Shown piece after piece: positions 34,047 to 43,540 of a stretch of DNA of 64,000 nt (position 1 is its first letter; each line of letters starts with the position of its first letter). A program made the position numbers and the translations under genes. The notes beneath the pieces were generated by a model. It did not search any database and was not told where the DNA came from. It was given only the letters and a program-made list of their open reading frames with translations. Origin of the DNA: JADKBO01 sp965230345 (GTDB lineage: Bacteria > Bacteroidota > Bacteroidia > Chitinophagales > Saprospiraceae); the NCBI GenBank assembly GCA_965230345.1, contig CBDDKR010000001.1:620001-684000 (forward strand), read 5' to 3'.

Positions 34047-34940
34047 ATGAAAAATATTATTGTATTGTGCCTATTACTGGCGAATTGTTTTGGATTATTT
34101 GGACAAAAATTCTTCACGATTGGAGATAAGTGGATCACAGAATACAAAGAGTATATTGGTCCTAATGCTGTAACGTATAAAAGTATTGACTCTATATGGG
34201 CAAAGAAAGACACCCTAATTAAAAACAAGCAATACATCCAATTTGTATCAAATAGATCACATATATGTGATATTTATGGTGGTTATGAATACTTAAGACA
34301 AGAGGGGCAAAAGGTCTATAAACTATCTTATGATTTTGATAAAGAGTATTTAATAATTGATTTTGACTCTCAAGATGAATACGATATTGAAACAGAAAAG
34401 GATGGTGAAATCATAAAGAGTACAGTTGTCATAGATTCAGTTGGGTTTACTGAATTCTCTAATGGACTTGAATTGAAGACTCAATTTGCGAGAGTGTTAA
34501 ATAATCAGTCTTGGGAAGATGACTTTCCTCATTTTATTTATCAACCTGGAGGATTTATTAATCCTGGATTTTTATTTCCAGATATAGGAACAGGACTTTG
34601 TGATTACTCTTTTGTATCCCAAGATTTTAAATGTTTTATAACAGGTCAGGATACATTTAGTTTTACAGATAGGGGGTGTTATGAATTCGAAATTATAAAT
34701 AATGCAGTAGATGTTTATGATAATCAGATCATACTATCTCCAAATCCAGCGTATCATTTTGTTAAGGTTCCAGATGAAGTAGAAGTTTTATCTTTATATA
34801 ATTCAAATGGCCAATTGATTCGAATTGAAATGTCAGATGGTAAATTGATTACAAGTAATTTAAAAACTGGCTTGTATATGATTAAAGTAAAGAGAAAGGA
34901 TAATGGACAATTACATTTTGGAAGATTCTATAAAATCTAA
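34047..34940 (+). CDS. secreted protein with T9SS sorting domain, paralogue of the 2090 gene
   Basis: The ATG at 34047 (MKNIIVLCLLLANCFGLFGQ) is chosen for its signal peptide; two ATGs upstream (34029, 34038) add only a short tail. Like the protein at 2090 it opens with a GDKW/W-rich strand, has YLRQEGQKVYKL and a later D-x-V-x-I-DSVG segment, and ends in a sorting domain (LSPNP). The domain is seen in many Bacteroidota T9SS cargoes but its function is unknown. A Cys pair (GTGLCDYS...FKCFITG) may form a disulfide. Confidence 0.75.
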   Translation: MKNIIVLCLLLANCFGLFGQKFFTIGDKWITEYKEYIGPNAVTYKSIDSIWAKKDTLIKNKQYIQFVSNRSHICDIYGGYEYLRQEGQKVYKLSYDFDKEYLIIDFDSQDEYDIETEKDGEIIKSTVVIDSVGFTEFSNGLELKTQFARVLNNQSWEDDFPHFIYQPGGFINPGFLFPDIGTGLCDYSFVSQDFKCFITGQDTFSFTDRGCYEFEIINNAVDVYDNQIILSPNPAYHFVKVPDEVEVLSLYNSNGQLIRIEMSDGKLITSNLKTGLYMIKVKRKDNGQLHFGRFYKI

Positions 34941-35082
34941 ATTACTTTTTTTTCATAATATGTTGTGCAGATTGTAAGTTGATAGACTTTGTTGAGGAGA
35001 AAGCAAATATTAATTTCACGTGAGAATTATTTAGTTTTATTTACATTTTAATTAATTTTGAATCCAGTTACAATAAATTAGA

Positions 35083-35580
35083 ATGTCTATGAGAAATAAA
35101 ATAGGAGTACTTGCCTTTTTACTTTTTTGCAGTGTATTGATTGGTCAAAATAATCACCATGAACTTATTTCAAGTAGTGGAAGTTCGTTTTACGGTGAAA
35201 ACATTGCTTTGGATTGGTCCATTGGTGAAGTAGTAATATCTACGTTGAATACAACAGATTTAACATTAACACAAGGGTTTCATCAACCAACGTATTTAAT
35301 ACTATCAACAAAGGAATCTTACCTGTTGGGACCATTGAATATCTACCCCAATCCAACCACGGATTTTTTGATGGTAAAAAAAGAAGGATTAATATCTAAC
35401 AATTCGTATTCGATTATTAGAAATATTAATGGACAATTGATTAGAAAACAATTGAACGAAGAGTATTCTTCAGGCATTCAAATCCCTGTTTCAAATCTTG
35501 AATTGGGGATTTATATATTAGAAGTTTATTCTGAAAAGAATGAAATTATTGGAATTTGTAAATTTGAAAAGATTAAATAA
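35083..35580 (+). CDS. short secreted protein with T9SS sorting domain
   Basis: The signal peptide ends LIGQ. A short conserved part (about 22-75) carries SSSGSSFYGENIALDWSIGE and LTQGFHQPTY, a module common in Bacteroidota just before sorting domains. Then IYPNPTTDF begins the C-terminal sorting domain (about residue 87). The next gene starts one base after its stop, so they are cotranscribed. The short globular part suggests a small structural or partner role rather than an enzyme. Confidence 0.8.
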   Translation: MSMRNKIGVLAFLLFCSVLIGQNNHHELISSSGSSFYGENIALDWSIGEVVISTLNTTDLTLTQGFHQPTYLILSTKESYLLGPLNIYPNPTTDFLMVKKEGLISNNSYSIIRNINGQLIRKQLNEEYSSGIQIPVSNLELGIYILEVYSEKNEIIGICKFEKIK

Positions 35581-35581
35581 A

Positions 35582-36487
35582 ATGAAAAAATTAATTACAT
35601 CAATCGCATTAAGTTTGAGCTGTATTTTGATGTATGCACAAGCTCCAGATTTATTTAACTACCAAGCCGTAGCAAGAAGCCTAGAAGGACAGGTATTGTC
35701 TGAAGAGTCTATTAGTGTACAGGTCTCTATTCTAGAAAAAGAAGTAGATGGGGAGCCTGTTATGATTGAAAGTCATAATGTGACAACCAGTAAGTTAGGA
35801 TTGTTTAATATTCATATAGGTGGTGGGAACCCTGAACTGGGATCTATTGCTGATATCAATTTTGGTAATTATAGTTATTTTATCCAGATTGCTGTTGATG
35901 AAAATGGAGGACAGAACTATTCTATTTTGGGTACTAGTCAATTGGTAAGCGTTCCATATGCTTTACATGCGAAAAATGGATATTGGCAAAAAAATGACAA
36001 CAATTATTTCTTAAATGCTGATAGGGTAGGAATTGTTGAAAATAAGGATCAATTGTTTGCGCCATTTACCATAGCTGGTTATGATTCATCTATCCCTTAT
36101 CGTGGTCAAATAATGTTTATTGATGAACAACATTCTTCAGATGATGACAAAGCGACTGCTTTTATAACAGCATATGGCAATGATTTGGATAGGAATGGAA
36201 TAAATGCAAAGGGAAGACTTTGGTCTTTGGGAAGTAAGTCGTTTAAAAATAAAGATTTTTTGATTACTAATGAGTTGAAGGAAGGTAATATATCCTTTGG
36301 AGTTAATAAGAATAACGATGCCATGTTATTAAAACCAGATGGACAATTAGAAGTAACCTCTAATGATGTTTACATAAGTAATGTAAATAGTGGTGTTATT
36401 ATGAAATCACCTAATGGACAATGTTGGAGAATGACTGTGTCGGATGATGGTAGTCCTCAATTTGCCTCTATTACTTGTCCAGAATAA
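35582..36487 (+). CDS. exported protein of the FNYQAVARSLEG type (tail-fibre-like C-terminus)
   Basis: The ATG at 35582 gives the signal peptide MKKLITSIALSLSCILMYAQ. The conserved N-terminal part contains FNYQAVARSLEGQVLSEE, ETH/ESHNVTTSKLGLFNIHIGGG, and GTSQLVSVPYALHAKNG, a fold family frequent in Bacteroidota secreted proteins. The end (SNVNSGVIMKSPNGQCWRMTVSDDG) resembles phage-tail-like C-termini. No T9SS domain is visible here, unlike the partner gene 35083. Function unknown; possibly a surface-fibre-like protein exported with its neighbour. Confidence 0.7.
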   Translation: MKKLITSIALSLSCILMYAQAPDLFNYQAVARSLEGQVLSEESISVQVSILEKEVDGEPVMIESHNVTTSKLGLFNIHIGGGNPELGSIADINFGNYSYFIQIAVDENGGQNYSILGTSQLVSVPYALHAKNGYWQKNDNNYFLNADRVGIVENKDQLFAPFTIAGYDSSIPYRGQIMFIDEQHSSDDDKATAFITAYGNDLDRNGINAKGRLWSLGSKSFKNKDFLITNELKEGNISFGVNKNNDAMLLKPDGQLEVTSNDVYISNVNSGVIMKSPNGQCWRMTVSDDGSPQFASITCPE

Positions 36488-36583
36488 TACCTGGACATCT
36501 CGTAAAAGATTGTTTATTGTTATTTAATCAACGGGGTGTGTTAAATTGATGATATCTTGTAGATTCCATATTATTCTTATGGT

Positions 36584-37060
36584 ATGTCTGAGTTAATATT
36601 CGATGGTATGGTAGAAATGGAGAAGTTTCCTGGTAAGGGAGGTTGGACTTTTGCTAGAATAGATATAGCGATGGCCTCTAATAAGCCATTTGGGTGGTAT
36701 GAAGTAAAAGGATCAATTGACGATGTCAGGTTTTTGCATAAAAAGTTAATGCCGATGAAAGGAGGATGTTTATTCCTTCCCATCAACAAACAGCTAAGAA
36801 AACGACTGAAAAAAGATGTTCAAGAAAGCGTACATATAGTATTATTCAAGGATGATATTTCATTGGAAATACCCAATGAGATTTTAGAATGTTTCGATAA
36901 TGAGGATGATAGAACCAAGCAGTTTTTCAATGGATTGACAAAAAGTGAAAAGTTGGCTTATCTGCAATGGACTTATGCCGCTAAGTATATTGAAACAAAA
37001 ATCTTGCGAATAACACAAATGATGGAGAAGTTGAGTAGAAAGGAAAAATTTCATAATTGA
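36584..37060 (+). CDS. DUF1905 / YdeI-OmpD-associated domain protein
   Basis: The N-terminal half (about 5-95) has the DUF1905 pattern (KGGWTFARIDI, WYEVKGSIDDV, GGCLFLPINKQLRK). The second half (about 100-155) is the helical YdeI-type segment (KSEKLAYLQWTYAAKYIETKILRI). The pair is a typical fusion of 150-160 residues. It is cytosolic and its function is unknown. It stands alone. Confidence 0.85.
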   Translation: MSELIFDGMVEMEKFPGKGGWTFARIDIAMASNKPFGWYEVKGSIDDVRFLHKKLMPMKGGCLFLPINKQLRKRLKKDVQESVHIVLFKDDISLEIPNEILECFDNEDDRTKQFFNGLTKSEKLAYLQWTYAAKYIETKILRITQMMEKLSRKEKFHN

Positions 37061-37141
37061 CCATGTAAAGGTCTTAACGGTTTTAGAATCGGTAGATGAC
37101 ATCCCTTAAATAGATTAATTATAGTATTTTGCTACTAAATT

Positions 37142-38251
37142 ATGGTCATGTCCTCAGATGAATCATTAAAGCCGAGTAAAAAACGTATTGTTGGTTTGGA
37201 TGTAGCTCGAGCCATCGCTGTAGTGGGAATGATAATTGTAAATTTTAAGGTCGTCTTAGGCGATAAAGGAATGGAGTTACTAAAGAGTATTTCGTCTGTA
37301 TTTGACGGAAAAGCAGCTGCTACCTTTGTTGTTCTTGCAGGAGTTGGACTTGCATTAATGAGTCAAAATGCTATTGATAATGAAGATAAAGCAAAACTTC
37401 AAAGAGTCAAAGTTAGAATCTCTAAAAGGGCATTATTTCTGTTTGTAATTGGGTTATCTTATATTGTCATTTGGCCTGCAGACATCTTGCACTTTTATGG
37501 TAATTATATGATATTTAGTCTTCTGTTAATTAATGCAAGTTCTAGATTGCTTAAAGCTTCTGTCTGGATTTTTATTTTGTCATTTCCCATTCTTATGCTC
37601 GTAGTTGACTATGAAATCGGTTGGAATTTTAATACGTTGGAATACAATGGATTTTGGACTATAAAAGGCTTTATTACAAATTTATTTTATAATGGTTTTC
37701 ACCCAGTTATACCATGGACGGCTTTTATGTTATCTGGTATGTGGTTAGGGAGACAAAATTTAAGAGATGAAAAGAACAATTCGACCTTATTGAGAAGATC
37801 TTTATTGGTATTTGTAATCTTACAAATTGTTTCGTTTTCTTTAGTCAAAATGATGGGCCCAGTATTAGTAATAGACCCGAAAGAGTTGGAAGATCTTATT
37901 GGGACCAATCCCATGCCTCCACTACCTATGTATATGTTAAGTGGTATTGCTATAGCCTTTGTAGTTATATTGTCTTGTATCAATCTGGCGAATAAACTTC
38001 CTAATAATTCACTTATTCAAGCTTTGGTGAAAACTGGACAAATGGCATTGACATTTTATGTTGCTCATGTCGTGATAGGAATGGGATTGATTGATTGGAT
38101 TTATCCTAATCTAATGGGTACTATAGAAATACAATACTCTGTTTTATATGCAATCCTATTTAGCATAACATGTGTTATAGTAGCTAAGTTTTGGCTTGAA
38201 AGGTATAAAATGGGACCTTTAGAATGGATTATGAGAAAGATAACTGGTTAG
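37142..38251 (+). CDS. DUF418/HGSNAT-like integral membrane protein
   Basis: This is a 369-residue protein with about ten hydrophobic helices. It opens with KKRIVGLDVARAIAVVGMIIVN, the pattern of DUF1624/heparan-glucosaminide acetyltransferase-like and DUF418 proteins, and later has FYVAHVVIGMGLIDW typical of DUF418. Such proteins are predicted to move or acylate sugars across the inner membrane, but the reaction has not been shown for most. The double-HTH AraC gene follows 17 bases later, so the two may be one unit. The ATG at 37148 is an alternative start. Confidence 0.8.
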   Translation: MVMSSDESLKPSKKRIVGLDVARAIAVVGMIIVNFKVVLGDKGMELLKSISSVFDGKAAATFVVLAGVGLALMSQNAIDNEDKAKLQRVKVRISKRALFLFVIGLSYIVIWPADILHFYGNYMIFSLLLINASSRLLKASVWIFILSFPILMLVVDYEIGWNFNTLEYNGFWTIKGFITNLFYNGFHPVIPWTAFMLSGMWLGRQNLRDEKNNSTLLRRSLLVFVILQIVSFSLVKMMGPVLVIDPKELEDLIGTNPMPPLPMYMLSGIAIAFVVILSCINLANKLPNNSLIQALVKTGQMALTFYVAHVVIGMGLIDWIYPNLMGTIEIQYSVLYAILFSITCVIVAKFWLERYKMGPLEWIMRKITG

Positions 38252-38268
38252 TTTTTTAAAGCCCTATT

Positions 38269-39309
38269 ATGGTTGAAAAGTTCTTTCCTGAAATAAATAA
38301 GATATATTTATTTGACCAGCATGTGATGTTGCACATTCTTGGAGGTGAAGGAGCAATAGAGGTCGATTTTCATTCCTTTGATAATTGGGAGGGTAAAATC
38401 ATCTTTATGGAGAAAGGGCAATACATTAAGTTCTTAAATGTCGGATTTGTAGTCCGAAAAATTCCTTTTAAAGATCAAGATGTTTTTAAAAATAAAAACT
38501 TCAGAGTGTTATTCAAACATTTGGTTTCTCTTGGTTATATCAATTTTAAAGATTGTATAGATTGTCAAACGTACTTATCGAATTCGATCATGACCAATCC
38601 ATATGAGATATTAGATGTTTCATCTAAGCAATGGTATTGGCAAAATCCATTTAAGGCAAAGAGCGAGGAATATCACATTATTTTTGATGTGAAGGATATT
38701 ATAGATGAAGAATATCGGTGCAATCTTAGTAGTGAAAAAGTGGTAAAACTTTTGAAACCTTATGGGATGCGAGCTCAAGAACTTTTTAATCAAAAAGTGG
38801 GTATATCGATTCATCAAATGATTCTTCAAAAAAGAAGGACTGAGGCTCGAAAACAAATTGGATTCACGCTGAAGAGTATTAAAGAAATTGCTTATGAATT
38901 TGGGTATAATGATCCTGCATATTTCAATAGAGAATTTAAAAATAGAACAGGTTATTCGCCCTTGCAGTATAGGAATAAAATGAGTGAAAGTGGCTTGGAC
39001 CCTTTTGTAGAAAAGTTGAATGAACTCATTCTAAAACACCATGCTGATGAAAGAGCAATTCCGTTTTATGCAGATAAAATGAATATATCAATCAAAACAA
39101 TTTCCCAAAAAGTAAAGCAAAAAATGCATACCACTCTTGGGCATCTAATCAGACAGACAATGATAAATTCGGCCAAAGATCTATTGAGTGATGGAGCTTC
39201 TATCTTGGAAGTATCTGAGTACTTAAATTTTAATGAACAAAATCATTTCTCCTCTTTTTTCAAAAACTATACAGGAATTACTCCAAGTGATTTTATTAAT
39301 CTGAAATAG
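38269..39309 (+). CDS. AraC-family regulator with two C-terminal HTH domains
   Basis: The N-terminal part (about 1-70) is cupin-like. Then two AraC DNA-binding domains occur in one protein: the first at about 155-236 (KSIKEIAYEFGYNDPAYFNREFKNRTGYSPLQY) and the second at about 247-345 (ILEVSEYLNFNEQNHFSSFFKNYTGITPSDF). Each ends in the F-x-x-x-F-K-x-x-TG-x-[ST]P motif. A single AraC domain is the norm, so this could bind two adjacent sites as a monomer. It directly follows the DUF418 gene. SnoaL-like and YHS genes follow it. Confidence 0.85.
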   Translation: MVEKFFPEINKIYLFDQHVMLHILGGEGAIEVDFHSFDNWEGKIIFMEKGQYIKFLNVGFVVRKIPFKDQDVFKNKNFRVLFKHLVSLGYINFKDCIDCQTYLSNSIMTNPYEILDVSSKQWYWQNPFKAKSEEYHIIFDVKDIIDEEYRCNLSSEKVVKLLKPYGMRAQELFNQKVGISIHQMILQKRRTEARKQIGFTLKSIKEIAYEFGYNDPAYFNREFKNRTGYSPLQYRNKMSESGLDPFVEKLNELILKHHADERAIPFYADKMNISIKTISQKVKQKMHTTLGHLIRQTMINSAKDLLSDGASILEVSEYLNFNEQNHFSSFFKNYTGITPSDFINLK

Positions 39310-39451
39310 TACAATTAAAGGGTGTTTTTTTGTACATGAACCTGTCTCATTCCAGCTCATCTTTGCAGTGAAGTAATTAGAAAAGACCATCAATATAGAA
39401 TTGACTGGTTTTCTAAACAAGTATTTATTATTTAATAAAAAAACTGTAAAA

Positions 39452-39808
39452 ATGGAATTAAAAAATCGTGTACAAGAGATGGATAGCTTAGTCTCTCAAG
39501 GGAGAATTATAGAGGCTGTAGAATCTTTTTTTTGTACCAATGCTAGGACATCTGATTATGGCAATGTGGTCACCCAGTCAAAGTCAGAAATGATTGGAAA
39601 AATGAACGGATTCATGAATTCGATAGAAAGTGTCAATGGTATTTCACATCACAAAACAATTGTGGATGGAAATACATCAGCATCTGAATTTACATTTGAT
39701 TTTGAAATGAAAGAAGGCGGTCCAATATTCTGGCATGAAGTAATCGTACGTGAATGGAATAATGAAGGCTTGGTTGTTAAAGAAGAGTACTTTAACGCAT
39801 CAAATTAA
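39452..39808 (+). CDS. SnoaL/NTF2-like protein
   Basis: The ATG at 39452 (MELKNRVQEMDSLVSQG) is chosen, since the frame open from 39401 begins in a hydrophobic piece not typical of the fold. The 118-residue product shows the NTF2/SnoaL pattern: an opening helix, ESFFCTNAR, YGNVVTQSKSEMIGKMNGF, and closing strands FTFDFEMKEGG and WHEVIVREWNNEGLVVKEEY. Cytosolic; these domains bind small hydrophobic ligands or act as simple isomerases, and no ligand is deduced. It precedes the YHS gene by 23 bases. Confidence 0.7.
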   Translation: MELKNRVQEMDSLVSQGRIIEAVESFFCTNARTSDYGNVVTQSKSEMIGKMNGFMNSIESVNGISHHKTIVDGNTSASEFTFDFEMKEGGPIFWHEVIVREWNNEGLVVKEEYFNASN

Positions 39809-39831
39809 ATAATCTCTAAATCATCAAAGAA

Positions 39832-40308
39832 ATGAAAAATAATATAATAGTTATTGCTGTTGCAATGTTACTTTTTGCAGTAAGTATAAACTCTTCAGCT
39901 CAGAATAAGATGTTTAATAACGTTGATAATAGCAATATCGCTCTTCAAGGATACAGTCCGGTATCTTACTTAGATTTGGGGCTTGCTCAACTAGGAAATA
40001 AGAATTTTAAATCTGAACATGACAAGGTTATATACTACTTCACGTCAGCAGACCAAAAAAACAAGTTCGATTCTAATCCATCTAAATATTTACCTCAATA
40101 TGGTGGGTATTGTGCATTTGGTATTTATGCAGGTGCAAAATTTAGGGTAGATCCCAATAAGTTTATAGTGAAGGATGGAAAATATTTCCTCTTCCTAAAT
40201 AATGTTGAACTAGATGCCAAACAATTGTGGTTGGCTGAAAATAATCATAGTAAGTTGACTAGTACAGCAAATCAGAATTGGAGAGCTTTACAATTGACTT
40301 ACAATTAG
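39832..40308 (+). CDS. exported YHS-domain protein
   Basis: Signal peptide MKNNIIVIAVAMLLFAVSINSSAQ. The YHS-like domain (about 35-115) has GYSPVSYLDLG, YYFTSADQKNKFDSNPSKYLPQYGGYCAFGIYAGA and GKYFLFLNN. YHS domains contact metals or bind metal-bearing partners, and exported versions are often near heme, copper or carbonyl chemistry. There is only one Cys (in YCAFG), so classic CxxC metal binding is not evident. Probably cotranscribed with the SnoaL-like gene. Confidence 0.75.
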   Translation: MKNNIIVIAVAMLLFAVSINSSAQNKMFNNVDNSNIALQGYSPVSYLDLGLAQLGNKNFKSEHDKVIYYFTSADQKNKFDSNPSKYLPQYGGYCAFGIYAGAKFRVDPNKFIVKDGKYFLFLNNVELDAKQLWLAENNHSKLTSTANQNWRALQLTYN

Positions 40309-40421
40309 ATTTTAACCGTTATCAAAATATCAATTGATGTAGTTCTGATACGAACAAAACTCGTAAATGGTTGTATCTAATAGGGCTTTAATAATGATCA
40401 TATATTGAAATGTATTAGTTT

Positions 40422-40446
40422 AGGGGAATACAAATGGTATTCCCCT
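40422..40446 (+). terminator. hairpin between YHS and UDG-family genes
   Basis: AGGGGAATAC (40422-40431), loop AAATG, GTATTCCCCT (40437-40446). The following T run is short, so it may be a terminator for the YHS gene or a 5' structure close to the next start. Confidence 0.6.
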
Positions 40447-40462
40447 TTACGAAAAAATAAAG

Positions 40463-41038
40463 ATGAATAAGCTAGAATCGATTCTATTCAATATAAGGAA
40501 GTGCGAGGTTTGCAAATCTGACTTAACTCATGGTGTGAACCCAATGGTGCAAGGGAATGCAAAAAGCAAAATTGCAATCATTGGTCAAGCTCCAGGTCTA
40601 AGAGTTCACCTAACGTCAAAACCTTGGGATGACAAAAGTGGAGAGCGCCTTCGGGCTTGGTTGCAAGTAGACGAGCAGTTTTTTTATGATTCTAGTAAGG
40701 TAGCTTTAATACCGATGGGATTTTGTTATCCTGGTAAAGGAAAAACGGGTGATCTCCCACCAAGAAAAGAATGTGCTCCTCTGTGGCATGGTCCACTTTT
40801 TAATGAACTGGATGAACTTAAACTTATCCTATTGGTAGGAAGTTATGCCCAATCTTATTACTTAAAAGATAAAAAAACGCTTACAGAAAGGGTGATGACT
40901 TTCGAAAACTATGGTCCTAAGTATTTTCCGCTTCCTCATCCTTCTCCGAGAAATAATATTTGGATAAAAAAGAACAGTTGGTTCAATGAACTAGTATTAC
41001 CGCAGTTGAGGTCAAGAATCAAGAAAGAAATGGATTAG
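40463..41038 (+). CDS. uracil-DNA-glycosylase-family protein
   Basis: This is a 191-residue protein with the UDG-superfamily motifs: IGQAPG (40-45), a later GFCYPGKGKTGDLPPRKEC block (86-104) and HPSPRN (159-164), the last matching the conserved C-terminal histidine motif. The single CxxC (Cys14/Cys17) resembles part of an Fe-S site of family 4/5 glycosylases, but the other two Cys are not clear. The expected reaction is removal of uracil or damaged bases, or a related role without proven activity; exact class unassigned. It stands alone after a hairpin. Confidence 0.8.
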   Translation: MNKLESILFNIRKCEVCKSDLTHGVNPMVQGNAKSKIAIIGQAPGLRVHLTSKPWDDKSGERLRAWLQVDEQFFYDSSKVALIPMGFCYPGKGKTGDLPPRKECAPLWHGPLFNELDELKLILLVGSYAQSYYLKDKKTLTERVMTFENYGPKYFPLPHPSPRNNIWIKKNSWFNELVLPQLRSRIKKEMD

Positions 41039-41208
41039 AGTATTAAATTCTTCCTTTAAGTACTTCTTGTTTAAGGCATAATCCTAATAGTTCGACAAAT
41101 AGAGTAAAGCTCTGTAGAGAAAGTGTTGCGGCTAATCAGATTTTTTTAAAATAAAATAATCTGTTTTTGGGGGATTAAAAAATGAGCGGTGTCTTAGGAG
41201 AAAAAAAG

Positions 41209-43524
41209 ATGACACAGCGTTTTTTAAGTTTATCTATTTGCTTATTGATAATGACAACACTCTTAGGACAAAATGGTCAAATTGTAAGGGGTGTTTTGAA
41301 AGATCAAGTTTCTCATGCGCCTATTTCCTATGCGAATGTTATAATTGCAGATAGCATTATTACTAGTACGGATGAAAATGGAAGATTTAAATTTGAAGAC
41401 ATCAATGTTGGTGTTTATCCTTTGATCGTAAGTTATATTGGTTATGATGATCTTTATATGCCCAATGTCATTGTCGATGCGGGTAAAGAAACAGTGGTAG
41501 ATTTGTTTATGATCGAATCGATTGAAGCGTTAGATGCTGTGGTGGTAAAGGCAAGTAGGGATAAAACAAAACCTATTAATGAAATGTCTCTTCTCAGTAC
41601 TAGGATGGTTGGAGTAGAGGAAACCAAAAGATATGCATCTTCATTTAACGATCCCGCAAGAATGGCTAATTCCTTTGCCGGAGTAGTTCAAACGGATGCT
41701 GGAAACAATAATATCGCAATACGAGGTAATTCCCCTAATGGTTTGTTGTGGCGCTTGGAAGGTGTTGAAATTCCTAACCCCAACCATTTTTCGGCTGTTG
41801 GTACTTCAGGAGGAGGTGTGTCTATATTAAGCGGTCAGTTGTTAGCTAATTCGGATTTTTCTACTGGAGCATTTGCAGCAGAATATGGTAATGCACTTTC
41901 TGGGGTTTTTGATATTAAACTAAGAAAGGGGAACAACCAAAAAAGAGAGTACACAGTTCAAGCAGGAGTTTTGGGAATAGATTTAGCTGCCGAAGGCCCC
42001 TTTTCGAAAAATAGCAATAGCTCGTACCTTGTTAATTATAGGTATTCAACGTTAGGTATTCTAAGTCAGACAATCGATCTCGGTGGTTTTGTTACGACAT
42101 TTCAAGACCTATCTTACAACATATCATTCGATGATAAAAAGTTTGGCAATTTTACATTTTTTGGATTAAATGGATTAAGCAATCAAACGGGGTACGATTC
42201 GATTGAATTATACGAATTGGATTTTGTGTCAAATACTCTGGTCAATGGAGTGACCCATGGTAAATCTATTGGTAAAAACTCCTATATCAAATCTGCTGTT
42301 GTATACTCCCAAAGAAAAAACTCCATTGAGGCTATTAAATCTGAGGAGGAATCAGGAGAAGAGTACACTGCATTGGACGAATCGCATAAGACAAATAAGT
42401 TAACCATTTCTTCTAGATATCAACATAAAATTGATGCAAGGACTTCTTTGAAGTTTGGAGCCATTCATTCACTAACATGGTATGATGAGTATAAGCAATA
42501 TCAGCAAAACTATTTTACCGATCCTGAATTATACTATAACCAAGATGGAAATACAGCCTACTCTCAGTTGTATGGTCAAGTTCTTCATAAGTTTTCAAAA
42601 CAATTTACATCAAGTTTGGGCTTTCATTCTACATACAATTGGTTGAATGACACTAAAAGTTTGGAACCAAGACTTGGTCTGAAATATGCGCTAAATCCCA
42701 AGCATGCCTTAAGCCTAGGGTATGGTATGCATAGTCAGATACTCCCTTTAGGAATTTACTTTGTTGAAATAGAAGACAATGAGGGGCAGTTAAATCAACC
42801 AAATTTAAACTTGGAAATGTTGAAAGCCCATCATTTCATAGTTGGTTATAATTTCAAAATTAGTCCACTTATTAATGTTAAGTTGGAAGGATACTATCAA
42901 AGCATTTATGATGTGCCTAGAGGTTTGATAGATGAAGAAAATGAATCTTTATTAAATAATGAATCGGGAACGATTGATGAAGCACTAACAAACGATGGAA
43001 AGGGAAGGAATTACGGAGTTGAGTTTACGGTAGAAAGATATTTGAAAAAAGGCTTTTATTTTACCTCAACATCATCAATATATTCTTCGGAGTTTAAGGG
43101 GAACGATAAAAAATGGTATGACACAAGGTACAATGGTGGATTCACGAATAGTGTAACTACTGGAAAAGAGTTTACGATTTCGAAAAGGAAAAAACGTTCC
43201 ATGGGGATTCATATAAAGTCAATTTTTTCTGGTGGGTTAAGGCAGAGTCCAGTTGATGTTGAGCAATCTATTTTGAAGAATGAAACGGTATATGATAATA
43301 GCAATCCTTTTTCGGTACAGCTTCCTAATTATTTCAGGTTTGATTTTAAGTTGTCCTTCAAAAGAAACTTTAAGAACATCACATCTACATTGATTTTTGA
43401 TATACAAAATGTAACGAATCGAAAAAATGTGTTTGGTGATAGATTCAACCCTTCAACCGGAAAAGTTGAAAGATTTGATCAAGTGGGATTGCTGCCAATC
43501 ATTGCGTACAAAATTGAGTTTTAA
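41209..43524 (+). CDS. TonB-dependent outer-membrane receptor
   Basis: The ATG at 41209 is preceded by AGGAG and begins the signal peptide; the ATG at 41182 would put nine residues in front of it. A carboxypeptidase-regulatory-like domain (about 25-100) is followed by a plug (about 130-235, NNIAIRGNSPNGLLWRLEGVEIPNPNHF) and a barrel to the end. The 771 residues are short for the family but all parts are visible. There is no N-terminal STN domain, though the sigma factor and FecR genes follow directly. The ligand is unknown; uptake depends on TonB. Confidence 0.88.
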   Translation: MTQRFLSLSICLLIMTTLLGQNGQIVRGVLKDQVSHAPISYANVIIADSIITSTDENGRFKFEDINVGVYPLIVSYIGYDDLYMPNVIVDAGKETVVDLFMIESIEALDAVVVKASRDKTKPINEMSLLSTRMVGVEETKRYASSFNDPARMANSFAGVVQTDAGNNNIAIRGNSPNGLLWRLEGVEIPNPNHFSAVGTSGGGVSILSGQLLANSDFSTGAFAAEYGNALSGVFDIKLRKGNNQKREYTVQAGVLGIDLAAEGPFSKNSNSSYLVNYRYSTLGILSQTIDLGGFVTTFQDLSYNISFDDKKFGNFTFFGLNGLSNQTGYDSIELYELDFVSNTLVNGVTHGKSIGKNSYIKSAVVYSQRKNSIEAIKSEEESGEEYTALDESHKTNKLTISSRYQHKIDARTSLKFGAIHSLTWYDEYKQYQQNYFTDPELYYNQDGNTAYSQLYGQVLHKFSKQFTSSLGFHSTYNWLNDTKSLEPRLGLKYALNPKHALSLGYGMHSQILPLGIYFVEIEDNEGQLNQPNLNLEMLKAHHFIVGYNFKISPLINVKLEGYYQSIYDVPRGLIDEENESLLNNESGTIDEALTNDGKGRNYGVEFTVERYLKKGFYFTSTSSIYSSEFKGNDKKWYDTRYNGGFTNSVTTGKEFTISKRKKRSMGIHIKSIFSGGLRQSPVDVEQSILKNETVYDNSNPFSVQLPNYFRFDFKLSFKRNFKNITSTLIFDIQNVTNRKNVFGDRFNPSTGKVERFDQVGLLPIIAYKIEF

Positions 43525-43540
43525 GTCAAAAAAGTCAGTC

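Noticed and set aside
40422..40446. Hairpin as a riboswitch for the UDG-family gene
   Set aside because: Single stem only, no conserved aptamer features; terminator or simple hairpin is sufficient.
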